Positions 7,370 through 13,773 of a stretch of DNA of 20,772 nt are shown here, piece by piece; within the stretch, counting starts at the first letter, position 1; each line of letters starts with the position of its first letter. The translations under genes were made by a program, and so were the position numbers. The notes under the pieces are model-generated. The model saw only the letters and a list, made by a program, of their open reading frames with translations, made no database searches and was not told where the DNA came from. Source of the DNA: an uncultured Micrococcales bacterium (lineage in GTDB: Bacteria; Actinomycetota; Actinomycetes; Actinomycetales; Microbacteriaceae); NCBI GenBank assembly GCA_913056225.1, contig CAJXMQ010000011.1, forward strand, positions 1 to 20,772, in the 5' to 3' direction.

Positions 7370-8257
7370 ATGTATTCGGCTATAGCTGCCAATAAGCGCA
7401 ACACGTTTTTTATAATCGCTGGCTTTGTCTTGCTGTTGGGTGGAATCTCACTTTGGTGGGGTTATTCAACCGGCAATGGATCCTCAGCGATATTCATCCT
7501 GCTGTTTGTGATTGGCTATGCCGTGTTTCAGTATTTTATGGCGGGCAGGCTGGCCATTGCCATGAGTGGTGCTAAGGAAATACAAAAAGACGATAACCCA
7601 CGGCTTTATCGCATGGTTGAAAACCTCGCAATCACCGAGGGGTTGCCAATGCCCAAGGTATACATCATCAATGACCCCGCTCCCAATGCTTTTGCAACAG
7701 GACGTGATCCCAAGCACGGGATCGTCGCAGCAACCACCGGATTATTAGAGATGATGGATGACAATGAGCTTGAGGGCATCATGGCTCACGAGATTGGTCA
7801 TATTAAGAACCAGGACATCAGAGTTTCAACAATTGTTTTTGGTTTGATTGCAGCCGTTGGAATCTTGGCTGACATGGCTTTGCGCATGGCTTTTTACTCA
7901 TCCCTTACCCGATCCAGAAACTCAGGCCAATTCGGTTTGATATTGGTGGCGGTTGGAATTGTTGGCTGGATTATTGCAGCCTTGATTGGACCAATTGTTT
8001 CGGCTGCAATTTCTCGCCAGCGCGAATATTTGGCTGACGCCACAGCTGCAGAAATCACTCGCTACCCAGATGGACTTGCATCTGCTTTGCAGAAACTCGG
8101 GGAGCATGGCAAACCAATGAAAAAAGTGAACAGCTCCATGGCTCACATGTATATAAACGACCCCATCAAGCCAGGCATGGTTGAGAGGTTATTTTCTACG
8201 CATCCACCAATTCCAAAAAGAATTGAAAGACTGGGCAAGATTGGCACAGGTTTCTAA
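7370..8257 (+). CDS. htpX: M48 family membrane metalloprotease HtpX
   Basis: Zinc endopeptidase of the cytoplasmic membrane that takes part in quality control of membrane proteins. Two N-terminal transmembrane segments (about residues 13-31 and 38-57) precede the cytoplasmic catalytic domain. The zinc motif is HEIGH (H140, E141, H144) and the third ligand is E219 in SRQREYLADATA. Two further hydrophobic segments lie between them (about 152-172 and 189-214), as in E. coli HtpX. The C-terminus STHPPIPKRIERL is typical. At 295 residues it is full length. The ATG uses AGGAT 5 nt upstream, overlapping the stop of lemA, so the pair is probably co-translated. Confidence 0.95.
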   Translation: MYSAIAANKRNTFFIIAGFVLLLGGISLWWGYSTGNGSSAIFILLFVIGYAVFQYFMAGRLAIAMSGAKEIQKDDNPRLYRMVENLAITEGLPMPKVYIINDPAPNAFATGRDPKHGIVAATTGLLEMMDDNELEGIMAHEIGHIKNQDIRVSTIVFGLIAAVGILADMALRMAFYSSLTRSRNSGQFGLILVAVGIVGWIIAALIGPIVSAAISRQREYLADATAAEITRYPDGLASALQKLGEHGKPMKKVNSSMAHMYINDPIKPGMVERLFSTHPPIPKRIERLGKIGTGF

Positions 8258-8297
8258 CCAACACTAGACTTCAGGGGTTATAAGGAAAGGTCTCTAA

Positions 8298-9524
8298 GTG
8301 TTGCGCCCTTCGCTCAAAGATTTTGAAGCTGCCCGCCAAGTGATTTCTCAGGTGGTTGTTGAAACGCCGATTATTAGATCCAGCTACCTAAGCGACCTAA
8401 CCGGCCAAGAGATTTATTTGAAGTGTGAAAACCTGCAAAGAACCGGAGCCTATAAAGTTCGCGGTGCATTGAACCGTCTAAGCAAGCTATCCGAAGAAGA
8501 AAGAGCAAACGGAGTGGTTGCAGCTAGTGCTGGCAATCATGCTCAGGGTGTTGCGCTGGCGGCCAAGAGGTTGGGCATCAAGGCAACTATCTTTATGCCA
8601 ATCGGAGCCTCAATTCCCAAGCACGAGGCGACTTTGAATTATGGCGCTGATGTGGTTTTGACCGGAAGTATTTTCGATGAGACCTTAGATGCTGCATTGC
8701 GCTTCACAGCGCAATCAAAGGCAACCTTCATTCCTCCCTTCGACGACATTGACATCATCACTGGTCAGGGAACGGTAGCCATGGAAATCTCTGAACAGTA
8801 TCCAGAGGTTGAAAATGTTATTGCTTGCGTAGGTGGCGGAGGCTTGATTGCTGGTGTTGCCTCGGCAACTAAACAGATTGCCGATGCACAAAACAGAGAG
8901 ATCAAAGTTTTTGGCGTTCAAGCCTCGCAGGCTGCAGCCTATCCAGAAAGTCTCAAGCGAGGGAAGCCAACAGAGGTGCAGGTAAAGCCCACCATTGCCG
9001 ATGGAATTGCTGTTGCTAAACCCGGGCAAATTCCTTTTGAAATTATCCAGCAAGATGTTGATCAGGTCGTAACGGTCACCGAGGACGAGATTGCTCAGGC
9101 AATGGTTTTGCTTCTGGAAAGAAGCAAACAGGTGGTTGAGCCTGGGGGTGCAGTTGGAGTTGCGGCAATTTTGGCTGGAAAGATAAAGCCAACCGGTCCA
9201 ACCGTAATCACGCTTTCCGGGGGAAATATCGATCCACTGCTGCTGCAAAGAGTCATTAGACACGGACTGGCTGCCTCTGATCGCTACACAAACGTCTCAG
9301 TGATGCTCCCAGACCGTCCAGGACAGCTTGTGAGGACCGCTGAGGCGGTTGCAGACGCAGGGGCTAACGTTGTGGAGGTTTTGCACACAAGGCACGGAAA
9401 TGGCCTGCAAATCAGCGAGGTGGAGCTAAATCTGAGCGTTGAGACCAGAAACAGAGAACACCGAGACAGCCTGATTGAATCTCTCAAAAAGGCAGGCCTG
9501 AATCCAAGCCTGCAAGAGGACTAA
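8298..9524 (+). CDS. ilvA: Threonine ammonia-lyase (threonine deaminase), single-ACT form
   Basis: PLP enzyme converting L-threonine to 2-oxobutanoate and ammonia, the entry step to isoleucine. The PLP lysine is K53 in TGAYKVRGALNR. SAGNHAQGVALA (77-88) contacts the cofactor ring region, and CVGGGGLIAGVA holds the phosphate-binding glycine loop. A single C-terminal ACT domain (VSVMLPDRPGQLVRTAEAVADAG... onward, about 335-400) suggests amino-acid allostery; the 408-residue length fits the medium form with one ACT domain, between TdcB (no domain) and E. coli IlvA (two). The GTG at 8298 is chosen over the next codon, TTG, because AAGGAAAGG (8282-8290) lies 7 nt upstream. The stop overlaps the stop of convergent greA. 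Confidence 0.93.
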   Translation: MLRPSLKDFEAARQVISQVVVETPIIRSSYLSDLTGQEIYLKCENLQRTGAYKVRGALNRLSKLSEEERANGVVAASAGNHAQGVALAAKRLGIKATIFMPIGASIPKHEATLNYGADVVLTGSIFDETLDAALRFTAQSKATFIPPFDDIDIITGQGTVAMEISEQYPEVENVIACVGGGGLIAGVASATKQIADAQNREIKVFGVQASQAAAYPESLKRGKPTEVQVKPTIADGIAVAKPGQIPFEIIQQDVDQVVTVTEDEIAQAMVLLLERSKQVVEPGGAVGVAAILAGKIKPTGPTVITLSGGNIDPLLLQRVIRHGLAASDRYTNVSVMLPDRPGQLVRTAEAVADAGANVVEVLHTRHGNGLQISEVELNLSVETRNREHRDSLIESLKKAGLNPSLQED

Positions 9525-10012
9525 ATCTTTAGGTTTTCGACCGCTGTAATTTTCACCTTGATTTTTTTACCGTTGGGTGCTTCGTATTCGATTTCGTCAC
9601 CAATTTTGTGACCCATAATCGCCGCCCCGATTGGGCTAGTGGTTGAATAAACATCTAGCTCACTATCGGTTCCCTCAAGAATTTCCGAGGATCCCAACAA
9701 AAACTTGGTTTCATTCCCGTTTAGCTCGCAGCTAACCACCACACCCTGTTGAACAACACCGTGTGACTCGGGGGCTTCGCCAACCTGAGAATTGACAAGC
9801 ATCCCCTCCAGTCGGTTGATGCGGGCCTCAATTCGACCCTGCTCCTCTTTGGCGGCTTGGTAGCCACCGTTTTCACTGAGGTCTCCCTCTTCTCGAGCCT
9901 CTTGAATCTTTTTGGCAATCTCCGAGCGTCTATTGGTTATCAAATCGGCTAGCTCGTCTTTCAGACGGTCATAAGCCTCTTGACTCAGCCATGTGATTTC
10001 AGGCTTGTTCAT
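9521..10012 (-). CDS. greA: Transcription elongation factor GreA
   Basis: GreA inserts its coiled coil into the RNA polymerase secondary channel and stimulates cleavage of backtracked RNA. The N-terminal coiled-coil domain carries the acidic tip REEGDLSENGGYQAAKEEQ with D44 and E47 matching the catalytic D41/E44 of E. coli. The C-terminal FKBP-like domain ends with SPIGAAIMGHKIGDEIEYEAPNGKK. The ATG at complement 10012 is chosen over a GTG six bases upstream because the Shine-Dalgarno CAGGAG (complement 10023-10018) overlaps that GTG but lies 5 nt before the ATG. This gives 163 residues. An intrinsic terminator lies 24 nt upstream in the same direction. The stop TAG (9521-9523) interlocks with the stop of ilvA. 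The same-strand upstream gene is DUF4307, as in mycobacteria. Confidence 0.96.
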   Translation of the reverse strand: MNKPEITWLSQEAYDRLKDELADLITNRRSEIAKKIQEAREEGDLSENGGYQAAKEEQGRIEARINRLEGMLVNSQVGEAPESHGVVQQGVVVSCELNGNETKFLLGSSEILEGTDSELDVYSTTSPIGAAIMGHKIGDEIEYEAPNGKKIKVKITAVENLKI

Positions 10013-10035
10013 AACCACTCCTGCTTCTCGGGTAA

Positions 10036-10057
10036 TAAAAAACTCGCGTTTAGCGAG
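10036..10057 (-). terminator. Intrinsic terminator between DUF4307 gene and greA
   Basis: Read on the minus strand: CTCGC, loop TAAAC, GCGAG, then TTTTTTATTA. The GC-rich 5-bp stem and immediate U-run are a textbook Rho-independent terminator, 11 nt after the DUF4307 stop. Its U-run ends about 9 nt before the greA Shine-Dalgarno, so it is either the end of the DUF4307 transcript or an attenuator for greA. It is the only clear intrinsic terminator seen in the window. Confidence 0.82.
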
Positions 10058-10068
10058 CAGTCTTTATT

Positions 10069-10449
10069 TTACTGAATTTCGCAGTTATAAACCAGTGCTG
10101 TTACTGCCTCTTCGGTGGTGTTGATGGTTGCGCTGATGCGAACCGAACTGTCCTGGGTTGGGATTCCCACTGTTTTCCAGCCAACAATTCCGTATTGCTG
10201 ATTCAGAGCCTGAACCTCACAGCTGACATCTTCGCCAGCATTTTTTTCAACATCGAAGGTAACCTCGGTGTGCCATTGGTCCTTTACGGAAAAACCAACG
10301 TCTGTATAGGTGAGTCTTTCTTGAGTCAGCGCCACCCAGGCTGCAAAAGAAACAATCGCCACTAACCCCGTGATGGCTAACACCCAGACGATTTTTTTGT
10401 TCTGAGCGGGCTGGCCGTAGCGGGAATTAAGTAATTCAGAATTGGTCAC
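10069..10449 (-). CDS. DUF4307 domain-containing membrane protein
   Basis: Actinobacterial protein of unknown function, 126 residues. The short N-terminus carries the family mark NSRYGQ (8-13). One transmembrane segment lies at about residues 20-42, and the rest is an extracytoplasmic beta-rich domain with two cysteines (DVSCEVQALNQQYGIVGW and YNCEIQ at the very end) that might form a disulfide. The GTG start has no Shine-Dalgarno; TAGTTT lies exactly 6 nt upstream (complement 10461-10456), so the mRNA may be leaderless. It is upstream of greA on the same strand but separated from it by an intrinsic terminator. It is divergent to a small membrane protein gene 36 bp away. Position matches the DUF4307 gene next to greA in mycobacteria, from memory. 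Confidence 0.85.
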   Translation of the reverse strand: MTNSELLNSRYGQPAQNKKIVWVLAITGLVAIVSFAAWVALTQERLTYTDVGFSVKDQWHTEVTFDVEKNAGEDVSCEVQALNQQYGIVGWKTVGIPTQDSSVRISATINTTEEAVTALVYNCEIQ

Positions 10450-10485
10450 GTTATAAAACTACCAATTAGATGGAATACTAAAGCT
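10450..10485. promoter_or_regulatory. 36-bp divergent promoter region
   Basis: The two starts are only 36 bp apart. On the minus strand TAGTTT (10461-10456) is followed by 6 nt and then GTG of the DUF4307 gene. On the plus strand AATACT (10474-10479) is followed by 6 nt and then ATG at 10486, a weaker match to TAnnnT. Neither gene has a Shine-Dalgarno, so both may be leaderless. No convincing -35 hexamers are seen. Confidence 0.5.
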
Positions 10486-10743
10486 ATGGATTTGCTGATT
10501 TTTGCCTCACCCGGGATAGATGCCGCAGAGGCTTTTAACTCACCCGGCCTAGTTGGATTTTTAGTCACCTTCGGTGTTGCGGTTATGGCAACGCTTTTAT
10601 TTTTTGACATGAACCGTAGGGTTAGAAAATCTAAATACCGTCAGGAAATCAGGGAACGCATTGCCGAGGAAGAGCTGGATGATTTCGATCCAAAGGCCAA
10701 ACCCGACAGACCAGAGCCACCCGCTCCACCCTCTCGAAATTAG
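10486..10743 (+). CDS. Small conserved single-pass membrane protein
   Basis: An 85-residue protein. The N-terminal part reaches into the periplasm or membrane surface, one transmembrane segment lies at about residues 22-41 (PGLVGFLVTFGVAVMATLLFF), followed by a basic stretch NRRVRKSKYRQEIRERI and an acidic then proline-rich tail (EEELDDFDPK ... PPAPPSRN), probably cytoplasmic. In mycobacteria a protein of similar size and layout follows mca between DUF4307 and hemolysin III genes; by position this looks like the same family (inference from memory). Function unknown. The ATG at 10486 lacks a ribosome binding site. Its stop overlaps the stop of convergent trhA by 4 nt. Confidence 0.8.
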   Translation: MDLLIFASPGIDAAEAFNSPGLVGFLVTFGVAVMATLLFFDMNRRVRKSKYRQEIRERIAEEELDDFDPKAKPDRPEPPAPPSRN

Positions 10744-11480
10744 CCCCCGATAGAGCCAGGGATTGGGTTAGTGACAACTAACAGTGCTCCTACCCAGTGA
10801 CAGATGAATGCCACCACGGTAAGCGCATGAAAAATCTCATGGAAACCAAAGTGATTGGGAACTGGGTTCGGTCTTTTCATTCCATAGATGACTGCACCCA
10901 CCGTGTAGGCGATGCCCCCGATAACTATCAAAAGCATCATCACCCAGTTGGCATCCCATAAATCAGTTATGTAGATGACTGCAGCCCAGCCCATCAGCAC
11001 ATAAATTGGCACATACAGCCAACGTGGTGCGCCAACCCACACCAGCCTAAAACCAATCCCCACCACCGCAATTGACCAAACCAGAGTGAGTAGGAACCAA
11101 CCTTTATCGCTTGGCAGGGCGGCAACCGTTAGCGGAGTATAGGTTCCAGCAATTAGTAAAAAGATATTGGCATGATCAATTCGCTTTAGAACTCTTTTGG
11201 TTGTTGGACCCCAATTGAAGCGGTGATAGAGAGCACTGCCACCAAATAATAAAAATGAACCTGTCAGGTAAACGGATGCTGCAATCTTGGTTTGCCAGCC
11301 ATCGGCAAAAATTATCAGCAGGATTCCAGCAGCAACTACAAATGGAAGAACACCGGTGTGGATCCAACCGCGCCAGCTTGGCCTGAAATCATCCTCGTGA
11401 ACACTGCCCTTGAGTTCCGATAGGGGCACGTGCAGCGGGTCAGGTGAAGTTTTCTTTGTCTTTTTCCCCGCGTTTACCAT
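10740..11480 (-). CDS. trhA: Hemolysin III / TrhA family membrane protein (PAQR-like)
   Basis: Seven-helix membrane protein of the HlyIII/PAQR family. Members have been linked to membrane fluidity or energetics; a hemolytic role is not implied. A 37-residue polar N-terminus precedes about seven hydrophobic segments. The putative zinc site residues are all present: H86 in GSALYHRFNW, D102 and H103 in RIDHANIFLLIAGTYTP, and H214, H218 and H228 in FGFHEIFHALTVVAFICH. It has 246 residues. The ATG at complement 11480 has no Shine-Dalgarno, but TAGGCT lies exactly 6 nt upstream (complement 11492-11487), suggesting a leaderless transcript. It is divergent to the prenyltransferase gene (38-bp spacer) and convergent with the 85-residue gene, an arrangement also seen in mycobacteria. 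Confidence 0.92.
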   Translation of the reverse strand: MVNAGKKTKKTSPDPLHVPLSELKGSVHEDDFRPSWRGWIHTGVLPFVVAAGILLIIFADGWQTKIAASVYLTGSFLLFGGSALYHRFNWGPTTKRVLKRIDHANIFLLIAGTYTPLTVAALPSDKGWFLLTLVWSIAVVGIGFRLVWVGAPRWLYVPIYVLMGWAAVIYITDLWDANWVMMLLIVIGGIAYTVGAVIYGMKRPNPVPNHFGFHEIFHALTVVAFICHWVGALLVVTNPIPGSIGG

Positions 11481-11518
11481 TGTTCAAGCCTAACCTTGAC
11501 AGGGAGTAACCTTGGAAT
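11481..11518. promoter_or_regulatory. 38-bp divergent promoter region with TAACCTTG direct repeat
   Basis: Minus strand: TAGGCT (11492-11487), 6 nt, ATG of trhA. Plus strand: TAACCT (11507-11512), 6 nt, GTG at 11519. The octamer TAACCTTG occurs twice, at 11491-11498 and 11507-11514, one and a half helical turns apart (16 bp). The first copy overlaps the trhA -10 and the second contains the plus-strand -10, so the repeat could be an operator or chance. Confidence 0.5.
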
Positions 11519-12277
11519 GTGCGAAACATTCTTTACCGTGGCTACGAGGCAACACTTGAGCGCAGCCTCAACGGCAAGGGCCTCCCCAAGCACATAGGTG
11601 TCCTGGTGGATGGGAACAGACGCTGGGCCTCGCTGCAGGGGGAAGCCAGTGGGTTTGGCCATTCGGCAGGTGCTCGAAAGATTATTGATTTCTTGGGTTG
11701 GTGTAGCGATGTCGGCATCAAGCACACAACTCTTTATTTGCTCAGCACTGACAACCTAAAAGGCAGAGACCAAAAAGAATTAGAAGATCTAATTGAAATC
11801 ATCACGAGCCTCAGTGAAGAATTAGCGGAGCTGGGCAGGTGGGATCTCAAAGTAGCAGGGGATTTTGAAGCCCTGCCGGCTCAGCATGCAGAAAGACTGA
11901 AGGCAGTTGAGCGAAAGACCGATGGAATTGCTCCTTTCCAAGTCAACCTTGCTGTTGCATACGGTGGAAGAAATGAAATCTCGCAGGCCGTTAGAAAGAT
12001 TCTTCTAGACAATGCCGCCTCTGGCTCCACGCCAGAGCAGATTGCAGAACTACTAACACCAGAAAACATCGCAGAGAATCTCTACACCTCGGGTCAACCT
12101 GACCCGGATTTGCTAATTAGAACCTCTGGCGAGCAAAGACTGAGTGGATTCATGTTGTGGCAAAGTGCCAACAGTGAGTTTTATTTCACGGAAGCCCTTT
12201 GGCCAGATTTTAGGAAAGTGGATTTTTTGAGAGCCATGCGAGACTTCCAAAAGCGTCATCGCAGGTTTGGTTCATAA
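11519..12277 (+). CDS. Short-type cis-prenyltransferase (isoprenyl transferase, Rv1086-like)
   Basis: Condenses isopentenyl diphosphate onto an allylic primer with cis geometry to make a polyprenyl diphosphate. The catalytic block is GVLVDGNRRWA with D31, and substrate-binding RTSGEQRLSGFMLWQSANSEFYFT lies near the C-terminus, followed by WPDF. The region that reads STENW in undecaprenyl diphosphate synthases reads STDNLKGRDQKEL here, like the mycobacterial short-chain Z-farnesyl enzyme Rv1086, whose gene also lies next to a hemolysin III gene (from memory). Product chain length is therefore uncertain; a separate long-chain synthase may exist elsewhere, or this one may serve both. It has 252 residues. 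The GTG at 11519 is supported by a -10-like TAACCT 6 nt upstream; AGGGAG at 11501 is too far to be a good Shine-Dalgarno. Confidence 0.88.
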   Translation: MRNILYRGYEATLERSLNGKGLPKHIGVLVDGNRRWASLQGEASGFGHSAGARKIIDFLGWCSDVGIKHTTLYLLSTDNLKGRDQKELEDLIEIITSLSEELAELGRWDLKVAGDFEALPAQHAERLKAVERKTDGIAPFQVNLAVAYGGRNEISQAVRKILLDNAASGSTPEQIAELLTPENIAENLYTSGQPDPDLLIRTSGEQRLSGFMLWQSANSEFYFTEALWPDFRKVDFLRAMRDFQKRHRRFGS

Positions 12278-12296
12278 ACTCTTTGTAAACGATTTT

Positions 12297-12369
12297 TAGC
12301 TCCGCGTGTCATAGTCCCAAAACCTTCAACACAGGGTTTAGTGTCGCATTAATTACCGCGAAGGAGCTA
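12297..12369 (+). promoter_or_regulatory. phoH leader: long-range helix that covers the ribosome binding site
   Basis: TAGCTCC (12297-12303) is fully complementary to GGAGCTA (12363-12369), which contains the core of the phoH Shine-Dalgarno AAGGAG (12361-12366). GCG (12304-12306) can extend the helix with CGC (12357-12359), leaving a 3-nt bulge. The enclosed loop can form AAACC/GGTTT (12320-12324 with 12335-12339) or ACAC/GTGT. It operates only if transcription begins upstream of 12297, for example by readthrough from the upstream prenyltransferase gene. A -10-like TAGTGT at 12339-12344 would produce a leader without the first arm. Confidence 0.45.
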
Positions 12370-12371
12370 CG

Positions 12372-13724
12372 TTGCCGAAAAGCCCAGAACCCGCAAAAGC
12401 CAGTGCAAACAAGCAAAAGCGTGCGGAGGGGGTGAGCAAGGCAACCGGTGTTAGGACCTTCATTCTGGACACGTCAGTGCTACTGAGCGATCCGCGGGCC
12501 CTGTTCAGGTTTGCAGAACATGAAGTGGTAATCCCAATTGTGGTGATCAACGAACTAGAGAAAAAGCGCCACGATTTTGATATTGGTTTCTTTGCCAGAA
12601 AGGCACTTCGTTACCTGGACCAGCTTCGAGAAAAACACGAAAGACTTGATTTTCCCATGGAAGTGGGAGACAAGGGTGTCCTCCGGGTGGAGCTGAATCA
12701 CATAGACCAATCTGTCCTGCCAGCAGGTTTCCAGCTTGGGGACAATGATTCCAGGATTTTGGCGGTCGCTGCCAATCTAAAAAACGAAGGTAGCGAGGTG
12801 ACAGTTGTCAGCAAAGACTTGCCAATGAGAATCAAGGCAAGTGCGCTGGGCATGAAAGCTGAGGAGTACCTCGCTGAACAGGCTCAAGCTGATGAGTGGG
12901 CTGGGTTTGAGGAATTGGATCTCAGCGGAGATGAGATGGCCTCGCTTTACAACGACGAGGAAATATCTCACCCCTTAGCCAAAGAAATGCCAGTAAATAC
13001 CGGATTGGTTATTCACTCTGAACGGGGAAGTGCTCTGGGTCGAGTTGGTTCAGAAAAATCCGTTCGCCTAGTTCGTGGCGACAGGGAAGTATTCGGAGTT
13101 CACGGCAGGTCCGCAGAGCAGCGACTGGCTATAGATTCCTTGCTTGATACCGACATCGGAATTGTTTCACTTGGAGGTAAAGCGGGAACTGGAAAGAGTG
13201 CGCTGGCACTGTGTGCAGGACTTGAAACTGTTTTAGAACGTCGTCAGCACAAAAAGATAATGGTTTTTAGGCCCCTTTACGCAGTTGGCGGTCAAGAGCT
13301 TGGATACCTGCCGGGCACCGAGGGGGAGAAGATGAACCCATGGGCGCAGGCAGTGCACGACACCCTTGGAGCACTCGTTTCAAAGGAAGTAATTGACGAG
13401 GTGGTAGACAGGGGAATCTTAGAAGTTTTGCCACTGACACACATCCGTGGACGCTCACTGCACGACACCTTCGTGATTGTTGATGAGGCTCAATCACTTG
13501 AGAGAAACGTGTTGCTCACGATGCTAAGTCGAATCGGTCAAAATTCTAAGGTGGTGCTGACTCACGATGTTGCCCAGCGAGATAACTTACGAGTTGGAAG
13601 GCACGATGGCATCGCATCGGTAGTTGAAACCCTGAAAGGTCAAGAGATCTTCTCTCACATAACCCTGACCCGTTCAGAGAGAAGTCAGATTGCGGCACTG
13701 GTGACAGATCTTCTCGATTACTGA
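12372..13724 (+). CDS. phoH2: PIN-PhoH fusion protein (PhoH2-type ATPase/ribonuclease)
   Basis: PhoH2 proteins join an N-terminal PIN ribonuclease domain to a C-terminal PhoH helicase-like ATPase and act as RNA-unwinding ribonucleases. Here the PIN domain runs from about residue 28 to 150: FILDTSVLLSD with D33, INELEKKRHD with E61, and later acidic residues in GDNDSRILAVA. A linker follows, then the ATPase with the motif REVFGVHGRSAEQRLAIDSL, Walker A GGKAGTGKS (268-276), Walker B VIVDEAQ (368-374) and the sensor-like LTHDVAQRDNLRVGRHDG. At 450 residues it is full length. The TTG at 12372 has AAGGAG 5 nt upstream. In mycobacteria phoH2 has an upstream antitoxin-like extension; none is seen here. 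The symbol is by domain architecture. Confidence 0.92.
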   Translation: MPKSPEPAKASANKQKRAEGVSKATGVRTFILDTSVLLSDPRALFRFAEHEVVIPIVVINELEKKRHDFDIGFFARKALRYLDQLREKHERLDFPMEVGDKGVLRVELNHIDQSVLPAGFQLGDNDSRILAVAANLKNEGSEVTVVSKDLPMRIKASALGMKAEEYLAEQAQADEWAGFEELDLSGDEMASLYNDEEISHPLAKEMPVNTGLVIHSERGSALGRVGSEKSVRLVRGDREVFGVHGRSAEQRLAIDSLLDTDIGIVSLGGKAGTGKSALALCAGLETVLERRQHKKIMVFRPLYAVGGQELGYLPGTEGEKMNPWAQAVHDTLGALVSKEVIDEVVDRGILEVLPLTHIRGRSLHDTFVIVDEAQSLERNVLLTMLSRIGQNSKVVLTHDVAQRDNLRVGRHDGIASVVETLKGQEIFSHITLTRSERSQIAALVTDLLDY

Positions 13725-13725
13725 T

Positions 13726-13734
13726 TGTGGATAA
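13726..13734 (-). promoter_or_regulatory. Perfect DnaA-box 9-mer upstream of prepilin peptidase gene
   Basis: TGTGGATAA on the plus strand is the exact complement of the consensus DnaA box TTATCCACA. It starts 2 nt after the phoH stop and lies about 40-48 bp before the expected start point of the next gene. It is isolated, so it is not an origin; it may be a DnaA-responsive promoter site or chance. Confidence 0.5.
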
Positions 13735-13761
13735 CTCAATCCAGGTTTAGCGAGGCAGCTT

Positions 13762-13773
13762 TAGTTTGAGGGC
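13762..13773 (+). promoter_or_regulatory. -10 element of a probable leaderless promoter (prepilin peptidase gene)
   Basis: TAGTTT (13762-13767) is followed by 6 nt and then the GTG start at 13774. This equals the spacing and hexamer found before the DUF4307 gene. The intervening GAGGGC is purine-rich but too close to the start to work as a Shine-Dalgarno. Confidence 0.5.

Noticed and set aside
8715..9263. 182-residue open frame on the minus strand inside ilvA
   Set aside because: Antisense to a well-conserved gene, no ribosome binding site or recognisable motif.
10013..10018. GTG six bases upstream as greA start
   Set aside because: It overlaps the Shine-Dalgarno CAGGAG; the ATG at complement 10012 is correctly spaced.
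11496..11501. Perfect TTGACA as -35 hexamer for the prenyltransferase gene
   Set aside because: It is only 5 bp from the -10 candidate TAACCT (11507) and no -10 lies 16-18 bp downstream, so it is probably coincidental within the TAACCTTG repeat.
13726..13773. Replication origin near the DnaA box
   Set aside because: A single box, no AT-rich unwinding region, no dnaA/dnaN/gyrB genes nearby.
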